NCBI RefSeq assembly: GCF_009789235.1
Contig: NZ_WSTB01000008.1
Span: 62,001-126,000 of the forward strand
DNA length: 64,000 nt
Reading direction: 5' to 3'
Origin: Flavobacterium hydrocarbonoxydans
GTDB taxonomy: Bacteria > Bacteroidota > Bacteroidia > Flavobacteriales > Flavobacteriaceae
The notes beneath the pieces were generated by a model, which saw only the letters and a program-made list of their open reading frames with translations, searched no databases and was not told where the DNA came from. Positions 44,814 to 54,749 of the stretch are shown here, in pieces (the first letter of the stretch is position 1; each line of letters opens with the position of its first letter). The position numbers and the translations under genes were made by a program.

Positions 44814-46001
44814 TTATTTCATAGCCACTTTAGCTACAACAGCTTTTACTGTATCGATAACTGCTTTCACAGTATCTTTTGCGATACTACTATCTTTCGC
44901 AACTTCTGTACCTTCAGCTGGTTTTTCCGCAGCCGCAGCAGCTTTAATATCTTGTGCTAAACTTGTTTTTTCACTTAACCATTTTTTGTAATCAGCTGGC
45001 GAATCAACAACAACTTTCATTTGCATGTTGTAATGCGAAGCACCACAAATTTTATTACATAATAATAAATAATCAAATGTATAAGGATCTAAAGCAGTTC
45101 CACCTTTAGCAACTAAATCAGCACTCTTTTGAGCTCTAAGTTTGTTGATATTTGAAACTTTTTCAACCATAAATGGTAACTCTCTGTATTCTGCAGTAGT
45201 ATAAGTTGGCACAAAAGCAAACTCAGTAACCATTCCGGGAACACAGTTCATTTGCGCTCTAAAGTGAGGGAAATAAGCTGAGTGCAATACGTCCTGAGAA
45301 CGCATTTTGAAATGTACTTTTTTACCTTTTGGTATATGCAATTCAGAAACTACGATATCATCCTGAGCATTAGGATCAGACATATCTACACCTAAAGTGT
45401 TTATACCTTCGATTAAACGAACGTTTGCTTTTCCTAAAACATTATCTGGACCAGCATATCTGGCAGTCCATTTAAATTGTTGTGCATATAATTCGATTTC
45501 GATTACATCTTCATCTTTGTCAACAAACATAATATTGTTCCAAGCATACAATCCGTAAAGAATCAAAACAGCTAAAACAACAGATGGAATAATACTCCAG
45601 ATTGCTTCTAATTTATTGCTATCAGCAAAGAATAATGCTTTTTTATCTTTGTTCCCTTTGTATTTGAAAGAAAACCAATATAATAAACCTTGAGTAATAA
45701 CTTGAACAGTAAAGATTAATACCCAAGTAATATTCATCAAACTATCTACTAAAGTACCATGCTCAGAAGCCGGTGTATGAAGTGCTAAATGCCCCCATTT
45801 TAGTAAACCGTATATCGTGAAGATATAAATGAATGCCAAAAAGCCAAACATAATATATCCCTGAATATTATTGTCATTATCTGATGCAACTTGCGAATCG
45901 TCCGAAGAAGATCCTACTTGAGTAAGATCAAATATCTTGGTCAATTGCCACAATGCAACTGCTAATAAAACTAAAACTATAATTACCAACAAACTTGTCA
46001 T
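44814..46001 (-). CDS. ctaC: Cytochrome c oxidase subunit II
   Basis: A 395-residue CuA-bearing subunit. The CuA ligands are seen in DVLHSAYFP and in LLCNKICGASHYNM, the C-x3-C-x3-H-x2-M arrangement. Hydrophobic helices lie at about residues 3-20, 50-68, 88-113 and 135-155, more than the usual two. The C-terminus carries an Ala, Lys and Val-rich tail after DYKKWLSEK. No cytochrome c domain is fused, so this is an aa3 rather than a caa3 type. It lies 31 bp before ctaD. Confidence 0.95.
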   Translation of the reverse strand: MTSLLVIIVLVLLAVALWQLTKIFDLTQVGSSSDDSQVASDNDNNIQGYIMFGFLAFIYIFTIYGLLKWGHLALHTPASEHGTLVDSLMNITWVLIFTVQVITQGLLYWFSFKYKGNKDKKALFFADSNKLEAIWSIIPSVVLAVLILYGLYAWNNIMFVDKDEDVIEIELYAQQFKWTARYAGPDNVLGKANVRLIEGINTLGVDMSDPNAQDDIVVSELHIPKGKKVHFKMRSQDVLHSAYFPHFRAQMNCVPGMVTEFAFVPTYTTAEYRELPFMVEKVSNINKLRAQKSADLVAKGGTALDPYTFDYLLLCNKICGASHYNMQMKVVVDSPADYKKWLSEKTSLAQDIKAAAAAEKPAEGTEVAKDSSIAKDTVKAVIDTVKAVVAKVAMK

Positions 46002-46020
46002 CTGTTTATTTCTTTAAATA

Positions 46021-47583
46021 TTAATAATGAAAATGTTTACTCTCTTCTATAAGAGGATTTCTTTTTGCTAACAAAGGAGACTTACTCAATGCAGTAAACA
46101 CTACGAAAATAAATAAACCTAAGAAGAAAAGAATAGATGCAATTTCAGAAACTCCAATAAACCATCTGTCACCAACTGTACCAGGCATAATCATATTAAA
46201 GAAGTCAACATAGTGTCCTAATAAGATAACAATACCAGCCATAACAATAACCCAGTTAAGACGTTTGAAATCTGTATTGATTAATATCAATAATGGGAAA
46301 ACAAAATTCATAACTACAGCTCCAAAGAAAGGCAAGTTGTATAATTGAATTCTCGTAACGAAATAAGTAACCTCTTCAGGAATATTAGCGTACCAGATCA
46401 ACATAAATTGTGAGAACCATAAATACGTCCAGAAAACACTAATACCAAACATGAATTTTGCTAAATCGTGGATGTGGCTTGTATTTACATATTCTAAATA
46501 TCCTTTAGATTTTAAATAAATAGTAACTAATGCGATAGTAGTAATACCACTTACAAAGAAAGAAGCAAATACATACCATCCAAATAAAGTACTGAACCAG
46601 TGTGGATCAAATGACATAATCCAATCCCAAGACATGATAGACTCAGAAACAATAAAGAATACTAAAAATCCAGCAGATAATTTAAAATTCTTTTTGTAGA
46701 AGAAATCATCATTAGCTTCGTCCTGAGCTAAACAGTTTTTTCTTGAATAGTGACGGTATAAGTTCCATCCTAATAAAAATACTCCCGCTCTAACAATCCA
46801 AAATGGAAAGTTTAAATATCCAGATTTACCAGCAATAATAGCATCATAATTTGCATGTGTAGGATCTGTAACTCCTTCACCTAACCAAACAAATATATGA
46901 TTAAAGTGTAATCCGCAAAGCACAAGAATAATAAAGAAAATGATAGAACCAGCAGGCAAATAAGCTGTGATACCCTGCATAACTCTAAACAATACAGGAG
47001 ACCAACCTGCCTGAGCAACTTGTTGAATAGCATAAAAAGCTAAAACTCCCATTGAAAGTAACAAGAAGAAAATACAAGCTACATACAAAGCAGACCAAGG
47101 TTTGTTTTGCAATTGGTGTAAAACATGTTCTGCGTGCGCTTTAGGATCATGCTCCTCATGAGAAACTTCCTCATGTTTTTCAGCTTTTACTTCATGTTTA
47201 GCAACAGTAGTCTCTGCAACAGCTACTTCATGTGCTTCTTCAGCTTTTACTTCGTGAGCAACTTCCGCATTGGCAACAACTGAATCTTTATTTGCAACAA
47301 CTGAATCAGCCGTTACAGCAACTTCAGCATGTGCATCTTTAGCTTCTTCATGATGAACAGCTTCTGGTTTTTCCTCGTGGTGAGTTGCCTCAGCAGATTC
47401 CTCATGATGTGCCGGAGCAGCTTCACCATGTCCTCCACCGTGCTCAGATGCTTCTTTTGCAAGAAGAGTTTCTACCTCTTCAATATTTTTAGGAGCGTTT
47501 AAAAAACCAAATCCAATCCCTAATATACCAACGGCCATTAGAATGAAAGAAAACGTTTTTAATTTACTTGAAAATGTGTACAT
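46021..47583 (-). CDS. actF: Alternative complex III subunit ActF (quinol-oxidising membrane subunit)
   Basis: About 520 residues from the ATG at 47583, which begins MYTFSSKLKTFSFILMAVG. A reading from a TTG at 47610 is possible but adds an unlikely N-terminus. The first helix is followed by a loop of about 120 residues very rich in His, Glu and Ala (HHEESAEATHHEEKPEAVHH), then about nine helices with segments such as FWIVRAGVFLLGW, SIMSWDWIMSFDPHWFSTLF and FVTRIQLYNLPFFGAV. The subunit is related to ActC and belongs to the menaquinol-oxidising core. Confidence 0.88.
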   Translation of the reverse strand: MYTFSSKLKTFSFILMAVGILGIGFGFLNAPKNIEEVETLLAKEASEHGGGHGEAAPAHHEESAEATHHEEKPEAVHHEEAKDAHAEVAVTADSVVANKDSVVANAEVAHEVKAEEAHEVAVAETTVAKHEVKAEKHEEVSHEEHDPKAHAEHVLHQLQNKPWSALYVACIFFLLLSMGVLAFYAIQQVAQAGWSPVLFRVMQGITAYLPAGSIIFFIILVLCGLHFNHIFVWLGEGVTDPTHANYDAIIAGKSGYLNFPFWIVRAGVFLLGWNLYRHYSRKNCLAQDEANDDFFYKKNFKLSAGFLVFFIVSESIMSWDWIMSFDPHWFSTLFGWYVFASFFVSGITTIALVTIYLKSKGYLEYVNTSHIHDLAKFMFGISVFWTYLWFSQFMLIWYANIPEEVTYFVTRIQLYNLPFFGAVVMNFVFPLLILINTDFKRLNWVIVMAGIVILLGHYVDFFNMIMPGTVGDRWFIGVSEIASILFFLGLFIFVVFTALSKSPLLAKRNPLIEESKHFHY

Positions 47584-47610
47584 ATCTATTACGATCAGTT
47601 TGTTCAACAA

Positions 47611-48156
47611 TTATAATTGGCTTTTTAGTTTTAGAACATAGTCAGCAACTAACCAACGTTCGTGGGCACTTAATTGATTTGCATGTGAACCCATTGCATT
47701 TAAACCATAAGTTTCAACGTGAAAGATACTTCCTTCAGTAATAACTCTGTCTTTATAGCTAGGTACTCCAAGAAATTTCTCTCTCTCAACCAATTTACCT
47801 TTACCGTTTCCAGAAGCACCATGGCAACTCATACAGTAAATTTCGAAAAGTTCTTTTCCTTTTTCAGAAGCTTTTTCTTCTTCTGTCAAAGGTGATTTTA
47901 AATTAGCTTTAGCTAATTCGTAACCAGCAGTTGAATTTTCATATTCATAAGGCTCAAAACCTCTATTGATACTTCCTTCAGCAGGAAGTTGTCCTTCTTT
48001 TCCACCTTTAAATACAGAAGCTTCAGAATACGTTTCATATCCTACAGATTCATACATATTAGGGAAGTACTGATAGTTCGGTGCCGAATTATTGTGGCAA
48101 GATGAAACTAAAATAGTTATACCAACTAAAAGTGTTATTTTATATATCCTTTTCAT
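47611..48156 (-). CDS. actE: Alternative complex III subunit ActE, monoheme cytochrome c
   Basis: A 181-residue lipoprotein: the signal sequence ends LVGITILVSSC (Cys at residue 20). A single heme c site CMSCH lies in YCMSCHGASGNGKG (about residue 108), and the likely axial methionine is in GLNAMGSHANQL. It carries electrons from the complex toward the oxidase. The stop is followed at once by the actF frame. Confidence 0.92.
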   Translation of the reverse strand: MKRIYKITLLVGITILVSSCHNNSAPNYQYFPNMYESVGYETYSEASVFKGGKEGQLPAEGSINRGFEPYEYENSTAGYELAKANLKSPLTEEEKASEKGKELFEIYCMSCHGASGNGKGKLVEREKFLGVPSYKDRVITEGSIFHVETYGLNAMGSHANQLSAHERWLVADYVLKLKSQL

Positions 48157-48164
48157 AGCTACAA

Positions 48165-48689
48165 TTAATTCTTTTCAATTACTTTAACTTCAACAGCTCC
48201 TGTACCTTCGAAAAAAGAAACAAGTTCTGCTTCGTTATCGTTTACAGCAACTTCCATCAAAAAATGGTCATCTGTTGTTCTTACATCAGGGTTTTCCGCT
48301 TCTTTAAATGGCCATAATCTACTTCTCATATAAAAAGTAATAACCATTAAGTGAGCTGCAAAAAATACCGTCATCTCAAACATAATAGGCACAAAAGCAG
48401 GCATATTTTGAATGAAACTAAAACTTGGTTTTCCACCGATATCCTGTGGCCAATCATGAATCATAATATAACTCATCATCGTTGTTGCAACAGAAATACC
48501 TACGCATCCGTATAAGAAAGCACAAATTGCTAATCTTGTTGGCGCTAGACCCATTGCTTTATCCAATCCGTGAACTGGGAATGGAGTAAAAACCTCTTCA
48601 ATATGATGATGTGCAGCTCTGGTTTTCTTTACTGCATCCATCAAAATATCATCGTCATTATAAATGGCGTATATTACTTTATTACTCAT
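48165..48689 (-). CDS. actD: Alternative complex III subunit ActD (DUF3341)
   Basis: A 174-residue protein with two central helices (about residues 52-75 and 98-122) and soluble ends. The N-terminal IYAIYNDDDILMDAVKKTR, EEVFTPFPVHGLDKAMG and the segment RSRLWPFKEAENPDVRTTDD match DUF3341. It overlaps actC by 8 bp. Confidence 0.92.
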   Translation of the reverse strand: MSNKVIYAIYNDDDILMDAVKKTRAAHHHIEEVFTPFPVHGLDKAMGLAPTRLAICAFLYGCVGISVATTMMSYIMIHDWPQDIGGKPSFSFIQNMPAFVPIMFEMTVFFAAHLMVITFYMRSRLWPFKEAENPDVRTTDDHFLMEVAVNDNEAELVSFFEGTGAVEVKVIEKN

Positions 48690-50082
48690 GGTGTGAATCT
48701 TTATTTGCTCTTTCTCTAATGTAATTATCTCCTGTTGCTTTCAAAATAGTTTTAACTTCGGCCTGAGCAATTACAGGGAATGTTCTAGAATATAATAAGA
48801 ATAACACGAAGAAGAAACCAATTGTTCCGATAAAAATTCCAATATCAACAAATGTTGGTGAAAACATTGTCCAAGAAGATGGAAGGTAATCTCTATGTAA
48901 AGAAGTAACAATAATTACGAATCTTTCAAACCACATTCCGATGTTTACTACAATCGAAATTACAAATGAAAACATGATACTTGTTCTTAATTTTTTGAAC
49001 CACATAAATTGTGGAGAGAAAACGTTACAAGTCATCATTGCCCAATATGCCCACCAGTAAGGTCCAGTAGCTCTGTTTAAGAATGCATATTGCTCATACT
49101 CTACACCTGAATACCAAGCTACAAATAACTCAGTGATGTAAGCCACACCAACGATAGAACCTGTAATCATGATAATGATGTTCATCAATTCGATATGTTG
49201 TAATGTGATATACGCTTCAAGGTTAGAAACTTTTCTCATTACGATCAACAAGGTATTTACCATTGCAAACCCTGAGAATACCGCTCCTGCAACGAAGTAT
49301 GGAGGGAAAATTGTTGTGTGCCATCCCGGAATTACAGAAGTAGCAAAGTCCATAGATACAATAGTGTGTACAGAAAGTACAAGTGGAGTAGCTAAACCTG
49401 CAAGAACTAAAGAAACTTCTTCAAAACGTTGCCAGTCTTTTGCTCTACCGCTCCATCCAAAACTTAATATAGAATAAACTCTTTTTGTAAAAGGAGTTAC
49501 AGCTCTATCACGTAGCATTGCAAAATCAGGTAATAAACCAGTCCACCAGAAAACTAATGATACTGAAAGATAAGTAGAGATTGCGAATACGTCCCAAAGT
49601 AATGGTGAGTTAAAGTTTACCCAAAGAGATCCAAATTGATTTGGAATAGGTAAAACCCAGTATGCTAACCACGGACGGCCCATGTGAATAATTGGAAATA
49701 AACCTGCTTGAACAACAGAGAAAATAGTCATTGCTTCTGCTGAACGGTTAATCGCCATTCTCCAACGTTGACGGAAAAGTAATAATACTGCAGAAATTAA
49801 TGTTCCTGCGTGACCAATACCAACCCACCAAACAAAGTTTGTGATATCCCAAGCCCAACCTACTGTTTTATTTAATCCCCAAGTTCCGATACCGGTAGAT
49901 ACGGTGTAAATTATACAGCCTAATCCCCAAAGGAAGGCTATTAATGCGATTGAAAATACAATCCACCACTGTTTGTTTGCAGGGCCTTCAACAGGCGCAG
50001 CTACATCTACTGTTACATCATGATAAGTTTTATCACCTATAACTAAAGGTTTTCTAATACTTGAATCGTATATATGAGACAT
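48682..50082 (-). CDS. actC: Alternative complex III subunit ActC (NrfD-like)
   Basis: A 466-residue integral membrane subunit with about ten helices. Key blocks are FVWWVGIGHAGTLISA (residue 83), LFPIIHMGRPWLAYW (128), GPYWWAYW (340), ERFVIIVTS (385) and DYLPSSWTM (398). The NrfD/PsrC family binds quinol at the periplasmic side of the membrane. Its last third resembles the small protein encoded at 2957-3544. The gene follows actB by 28 bp. Confidence 0.95.
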   Translation of the reverse strand: MSHIYDSSIRKPLVIGDKTYHDVTVDVAAPVEGPANKQWWIVFSIALIAFLWGLGCIIYTVSTGIGTWGLNKTVGWAWDITNFVWWVGIGHAGTLISAVLLLFRQRWRMAINRSAEAMTIFSVVQAGLFPIIHMGRPWLAYWVLPIPNQFGSLWVNFNSPLLWDVFAISTYLSVSLVFWWTGLLPDFAMLRDRAVTPFTKRVYSILSFGWSGRAKDWQRFEEVSLVLAGLATPLVLSVHTIVSMDFATSVIPGWHTTIFPPYFVAGAVFSGFAMVNTLLIVMRKVSNLEAYITLQHIELMNIIIMITGSIVGVAYITELFVAWYSGVEYEQYAFLNRATGPYWWAYWAMMTCNVFSPQFMWFKKLRTSIMFSFVISIVVNIGMWFERFVIIVTSLHRDYLPSSWTMFSPTFVDIGIFIGTIGFFFVLFLLYSRTFPVIAQAEVKTILKATGDNYIRERANKDSHHE

Positions 50083-50110
50083 AATCCTTTAAATTGATTT
50101 TTAATATTTC

Positions 50111-53100
50111 TTAAGTATTTCTAACTTTAACGTGGTAAACCACATTAGGTTTTGTTCCAACATGCTCCAACAAGTGGTATGATCTTTCGTCAGCAGCTAA
50201 TTTAGCTACTTTACTATCTTTATCATTAACATCTCCAAAGATCATTGCTCCAGAAGAACAAGCATTAGAACAAGCTGTTTGGAATTCTCCATCAGCAACT
50301 GGGCGTCCTTCATTTTTCGCTTTTAACTTAGTAGCTTGTGTCATTTGGATACACATAGAACATTTTTCCATAACTCCACGAGAACGAACGTTTACGTCTG
50401 GATTTAATACCATACGCCCTAAATCATCATTCATGTGGTAATCGAATTCACTGTTTTTGTTATACAAGAACCAGTTGAAACGACGTACTTTATAAGGACA
50501 GTTGTTAGCACAGTAACGAGTACCAACACATCTGTTGTATGCCATATGGTTTTGACCTTCACGACCGTGAGATGTAGCAGCAACTGGACAAACTGTCTCA
50601 CATGGCGCGTGATTACAGTGCTGACACATAACTGGCTGGAAAGCTACCTGAGGGTTCTCACCTGCTTTTTCCATTTCATTAAATGTAGATAATGAACTAG
50701 ACAAACCTGCGATACCTTCTTTTCTTTCATTATCTCCTTCAAAAGTACTTTCAGAAGAATAATATCTGTCAATACGCAACCAGTGCATATCACGACTTCT
50801 TCTTACCTCTGCTTTACCTACAACAGGAACGTTGTTTTCAGCATGACAAGCAATAACACATGCTCCACATCCAGTACAAGCGTTTAAGTCGATTGAAAGA
50901 TTAAAGTGATGTCCCGTAGTACGATCAAATGATTCCCATAAATCAACAGTTGTAGCTTTTACTTCCTGGTGATCCAAAGATACCATTGGTTGTTCGTTCC
51001 AATGTTCAGCATCTTTTGTATTGAAGATTTCAAGAGTAGTTTCTTTGATAATATCTCCTCTACCCATTAATGTTTTCTGACCCTGAACACAAGCAAATTC
51101 ATGCTCTCCTCCAGCTTTCGCAATAGATACAGATTGAACACTATTGAAGTTTTTATATAAAGAGTAAGCATTTAAACCTACCATCATTTCTTCTTTCAAA
51201 GCAGCTTTACGACCGTAACCCACAGCTAAACCTACTGTACCAACAGCTTGACCTGGCTGAACAATTACCGGAACGTTTTCTAACTTAACTCCATCTGCAG
51301 TTGTAATTGTAGCATAACTTCCGTTTAAACCTCCGTTTGCAACAATTTCATTAGATAATCCAAGTTTTTTAGCATCTGCATTAGAAACAGTTACATAGTT
51401 ATCCCAAGAAACTCTTGTGATTGGATCCGGAAACTCTTGTAACCAAGGGTTGTTTGCCTGTTGTCCGTCACCCATACCTGTTTTAGTATATAATACTAAT
51501 TCGAAATCACCTGCAGATCTTGATTTTGAAAGCGCACTTGCAGCACTAGCAGCATCAACAGCTCCACCGGATAATGCAGTAGAACCAATTACAAAAACAC
51601 CATCATGTAATACTTTATTCCAAGAAGAACCTGCAGTAATACCAGCTGAATTAGCTTTGATATAATCGTAGAAACTTCCAGGAGTTCCGTTTAATGACAA
51701 TAAAACGTCTTGAAATTGTTTTGTATTGAAAATAGGACGAATAGTTGGCTGAGTCAAACTATAGGTGCCTTTTGTAATCATAACATCTCCCCAAGCCTCT
51801 AAGTAATGAGGTGCTGGAGCAGCAATTGTAGTAAGAGAAGCAGTTTCATCTTCCTTTAAAGAGAATGCCACCGAAGTTTTTACTTTTTTCAATCCAGCTT
51901 CAAAAGAAGCAGCATCAGCCAAAGTATAAACAGGATTTACTCCACTCATAATCAAAGTATGAACACTTCCCGCATTCATATCTTTCAATAATTGAGCAAC
52001 TACAGCATTAGAACCTTTTCTAATTTGTCTTGTACCTGCTGTACTAAAAGCTTCACTAGCCAACGCTTGGTTGATTGCTAATACTAATAATTGTGCATTT
52101 TTATCTTCTATACCAGATACTAAAACTCCTTTAGAACCAGCAGCTTTAAGTTGTTGAGCAGCTTTCACTACTTCAGTTTTAAAAGGGCCATCTAAAGAAA
52201 CAGCCACATTACCACCAACAACAATATTATATATTTGAACTAAAGCTTGTTTTTGATTCGCAATAGTCATCGGAACACGCTTATCAGCAGCAGCTCCAGA
52301 TAAAGTCATATTTGATTCAAACTGAAAATGACGAGACATTTTTCCGTTTTGAGGAATACGACCTTTGGCATAACCTGAATCATATCCACCACCTTGCCAG
52401 TCTCCTAAGAAATCAGCACCAACAGAAACAATTAAAGAAGCTTTTGAAAAATCGTAATCAACTAAAGCTCTTTCTCCATAAGCAGTTTCAAATGCATCTA
52501 AAGCTTCAGAAGAAGAAACAGCATCGTAAACAACGTGTTTTGCATTTGGATTTTTAGCAATAAATTCACCAATTAATTTCTCAGTTGATGGACTTGCCAA
52601 AGTATTAGTCAACAATACCACTTGCCCGCCTTTTGCTTTTGCATCAGCAAGACTTGATTTAATTTTTAAATCAACAGCAGACCAGCTACTATCTTTTCCA
52701 TCCAATTTAGGTTCTTTCAAACGCATACTATCATATAATGATAATATAGACGCATGAATTCTAGCATTGGCTGAAAACTTAGCTCCAGAAATAGTATTGT
52801 TATCAATTTTAATTGGACGACCTTCACGAGTTTTCACTAAAAGGTTAGCAAAATCAAAACCATCAAAAACCGTAGTTGCATAATAATCTGCAACACCAGG
52901 AATGATTTGTTCTGGTTGTAACACATAAGGGATAGACTTGTGAACAGGACCTTCGCAAGCAGCAAGAGTTACGGCTGCAGTACTAAATCCTACGTACTTT
53001 AAAAAGTCACGACGTGAAGTTCCAGATGTAGCTAAAGCATCTGCATTTCCTAAAAATTCATCAGTAGGAATTTCTTCAACAAATTCGTTATTTCTAAGCG

Positions 53101-53164
53101 CCTCAACAATAGAGCTATTTTCTAGCTCTTCAACACTTTTCCAGTATTTTTTGTTTGATGACAT
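50111..53164 (-). CDS. actB: Alternative complex III subunit ActB (iron-sulfur, molybdopterin-oxidoreductase-like)
   Basis: A 1017-residue periplasmic subunit. A Tat-like signal is inside residues 45-75 (TSRRDFLKYVGFSTAAVTLAA then Cys, a lipobox-like end; written here as TSRRDFLKYVGF and TAAVTLAAC). Residues 80-720 resemble a molybdopterin oxidoreductase fold; in known ACIII this part holds no cofactor. The C-terminal part has four 4Fe-4S ligand groups: CTGCGACVIACHAEN, CQHCNHAPCETVCP, CVGTRYCANNCPYK and CSMCIQMTQ with CSNACSSGA. It passes electrons from quinol to the cytochromes. Confidence 0.95.
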   Translation of the reverse strand: MSSNKKYWKSVEELENSSIVEALRNNEFVEEIPTDEFLGNADALATSGTSRRDFLKYVGFSTAAVTLAACEGPVHKSIPYVLQPEQIIPGVADYYATTVFDGFDFANLLVKTREGRPIKIDNNTISGAKFSANARIHASILSLYDSMRLKEPKLDGKDSSWSAVDLKIKSSLADAKAKGGQVVLLTNTLASPSTEKLIGEFIAKNPNAKHVVYDAVSSSEALDAFETAYGERALVDYDFSKASLIVSVGADFLGDWQGGGYDSGYAKGRIPQNGKMSRHFQFESNMTLSGAAADKRVPMTIANQKQALVQIYNIVVGGNVAVSLDGPFKTEVVKAAQQLKAAGSKGVLVSGIEDKNAQLLVLAINQALASEAFSTAGTRQIRKGSNAVVAQLLKDMNAGSVHTLIMSGVNPVYTLADAASFEAGLKKVKTSVAFSLKEDETASLTTIAAPAPHYLEAWGDVMITKGTYSLTQPTIRPIFNTKQFQDVLLSLNGTPGSFYDYIKANSAGITAGSSWNKVLHDGVFVIGSTALSGGAVDAASAASALSKSRSAGDFELVLYTKTGMGDGQQANNPWLQEFPDPITRVSWDNYVTVSNADAKKLGLSNEIVANGGLNGSYATITTADGVKLENVPVIVQPGQAVGTVGLAVGYGRKAALKEEMMVGLNAYSLYKNFNSVQSVSIAKAGGEHEFACVQGQKTLMGRGDIIKETTLEIFNTKDAEHWNEQPMVSLDHQEVKATTVDLWESFDRTTGHHFNLSIDLNACTGCGACVIACHAENNVPVVGKAEVRRSRDMHWLRIDRYYSSESTFEGDNERKEGIAGLSSSLSTFNEMEKAGENPQVAFQPVMCQHCNHAPCETVCPVAATSHGREGQNHMAYNRCVGTRYCANNCPYKVRRFNWFLYNKNSEFDYHMNDDLGRMVLNPDVNVRSRGVMEKCSMCIQMTQATKLKAKNEGRPVADGEFQTACSNACSSGAMIFGDVNDKDSKVAKLAADERSYHLLEHVGTKPNVVYHVKVRNT

Positions 53165-53196
53165 TGTATATAAATATTAAAATCTTAATAATTCGA

Positions 53197-54528
53197 TTAA
53201 TAGTGGCATTTACCGCATTCTAAACCTCCCATTTGCGCTGCAGTCAATTTCTCTACACCGTATTTTTTAGAAAGTTCAGCATGAATTTTATCATAATATG
53301 CGTTTCCTTCCATCTTAACATCAGTTTTTCTATGGCAATCAACACACCATCCCATTGTTAATTTAGAATATTGCTTCATGATTTCAAACTCCTCAACAGG
53401 ACCGTGACAAGTCTGACATTCAACACCTGCAACATTTACGTGTTGTGAGTGATTGAAATACACGAAATCAGGTAAATTATGAATACGAACCCATTTTACA
53501 GGTTGTGTTTTTCCAGTATAAGCTTGTTTTGCTTTATCCCATCCAACAGCATCGTATAATTTTTGGATTTCACCATCGTAGAATGCTTTACTGTACTCAG
53601 GAGTAGCAGTAGTTTCAGCAACTTCAGAAATATTTTTATGACAGTTCATACAAACATTTAATGAAGGAATACCAGCATTTTTACTTACACGAGCAGCAGA
53701 GTGACAATATTTACAATTGATCTCATTATCTCCTGCGTGAATTTTATGAGAGTAATGAATTGGCTGAATCGGCTCGTAGTTTTGATCTACACCAACTTGC
53801 ATTAAGAATCCATAAACAAAATATCCACTAGCCAAAAGCAAGAATATAGAAGTAACTAATACCAAGAATTGATTTCTTGCAAAAGCTTTCCAGATTGGAG
53901 TTGTAGGCTCTTTAGGAGCAACTTCAATACCATTGTTTTTAGCAACTTTAGTCAAGACTTTGTTTACCATAAACAACATCACAACCAAAATAGCCATTAC
54001 AAGTGCAAGTGCACCTAAAATAATGTTATTAGAAATCCCACCACCTTCTACATTTGTCCCCGGAGGAGTAGCTTGACCACCCGGTCCTGGCGCAGGCTCA
54101 GCTTTTACTTCAGAAGTATAAGCTATAATATTATCAATATCTCCTTCAGATAATTGAGGAAAAGCAGTCATTACCGACTTGTTATTTTCTTCAAAAAGTT
54201 TAACCGCAGCAGCATCACCTGACTTAATCATGTCAGAACTATTATGAATCCACTTATAAAGCCAAGCTTTATCGTGTTTATCAGCAACTCCTCTTAAAGC
54301 AGGACCTGTTGATTTTGCATCTAATTTGTGACATGCAGCGCAATTTGCATTAAAAAGTTCTTTCCCTTTCACAGGATCACCACCTCCAGTTGCAGCAGGT
54401 GCCGCAGCTTCAGGAGCCGCAGGAGCAGCTGGATCTTGAGCAAATGAAGTTAGGGAGAAAATCAGCGTTAGCGATAAGCTAAGCAGCAATTTTCTTGAGA
54501 TCGAATTATGGTTACCCACCTTTTTCAT
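53197..54528 (-). CDS. actA: Alternative complex III subunit ActA, multiheme cytochrome c with fused monoheme domain
   Basis: A 443-residue protein with a signal peptide (ending SLTSFAQ), an N-terminal monoheme cytochrome c domain (NCAACHKLDAKSTGPALRG, about residue 60), two helices near 167-190 and 215-240, and then a pentaheme cytochrome part with CKYCH, CMNCH, CQTCH, CVDCH and CGKCH. ActA is usually described as pentaheme, so the sixth site belongs to the fused domain. It is the first gene of the eight-gene act-cta operon and has a good promoter upstream. Confidence 0.92.
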   Translation of the reverse strand: MKKVGNHNSISRKLLLSLSLTLIFSLTSFAQDPAAPAAPEAAAPAATGGGDPVKGKELFNANCAACHKLDAKSTGPALRGVADKHDKAWLYKWIHNSSDMIKSGDAAAVKLFEENNKSVMTAFPQLSEGDIDNIIAYTSEVKAEPAPGPGGQATPPGTNVEGGGISNNIILGALALVMAILVVMLFMVNKVLTKVAKNNGIEVAPKEPTTPIWKAFARNQFLVLVTSIFLLLASGYFVYGFLMQVGVDQNYEPIQPIHYSHKIHAGDNEINCKYCHSAARVSKNAGIPSLNVCMNCHKNISEVAETTATPEYSKAFYDGEIQKLYDAVGWDKAKQAYTGKTQPVKWVRIHNLPDFVYFNHSQHVNVAGVECQTCHGPVEEFEIMKQYSKLTMGWCVDCHRKTDVKMEGNAYYDKIHAELSKKYGVEKLTAAQMGGLECGKCHY

Positions 54529-54617
54529 ATAGTATAAATAATTATCTACTAATTTTGGTATGATTTTTTCTGTACCTAAATACAGTCAAAATTGAACACC
54601 TTCTTTTAAAACTTGCA

Positions 54618-54648
54618 CAAAAATACGATTTATGAACTATTCTCAAAA
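54618..54648 (-). promoter_or_regulatory. Promoter of the act-cta operon
   Basis: On the minus strand the -33 element TTTTG (54644-54648) is 18 nt from the -7 element TATTTTTG (54618-54625), a good match to the Bacteroidota pattern. The leader to actA is about 80-90 nt. Confidence 0.7.
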
Positions 54649-54723
54649 CCTTAAAATAGTCTTAAATATCAATTTATATCAATTCTAAATAATATTAAAA
54701 TTTTACATACAAACATTAAATAC

Positions 54724-54731
54724 TATTTTTG
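54724..54731 (+). promoter_or_regulatory. -7 promoter box for the SPOR-domain gene
   Basis: TATTTTTG ends 18 nt before the ATG at 54750. It lies back to back with the act promoter. Confidence 0.5.
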
Positions 54732-54749
54732 CATAAAAACCATCACATT

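Noticed and set aside
50111..53164. A molybdenum-dependent oxidoreductase.
   Set aside because: The fold is similar, but the neighbours (ActA, ActC-ActF) identify it as ActB, which is not a molybdenum enzyme in known complexes.
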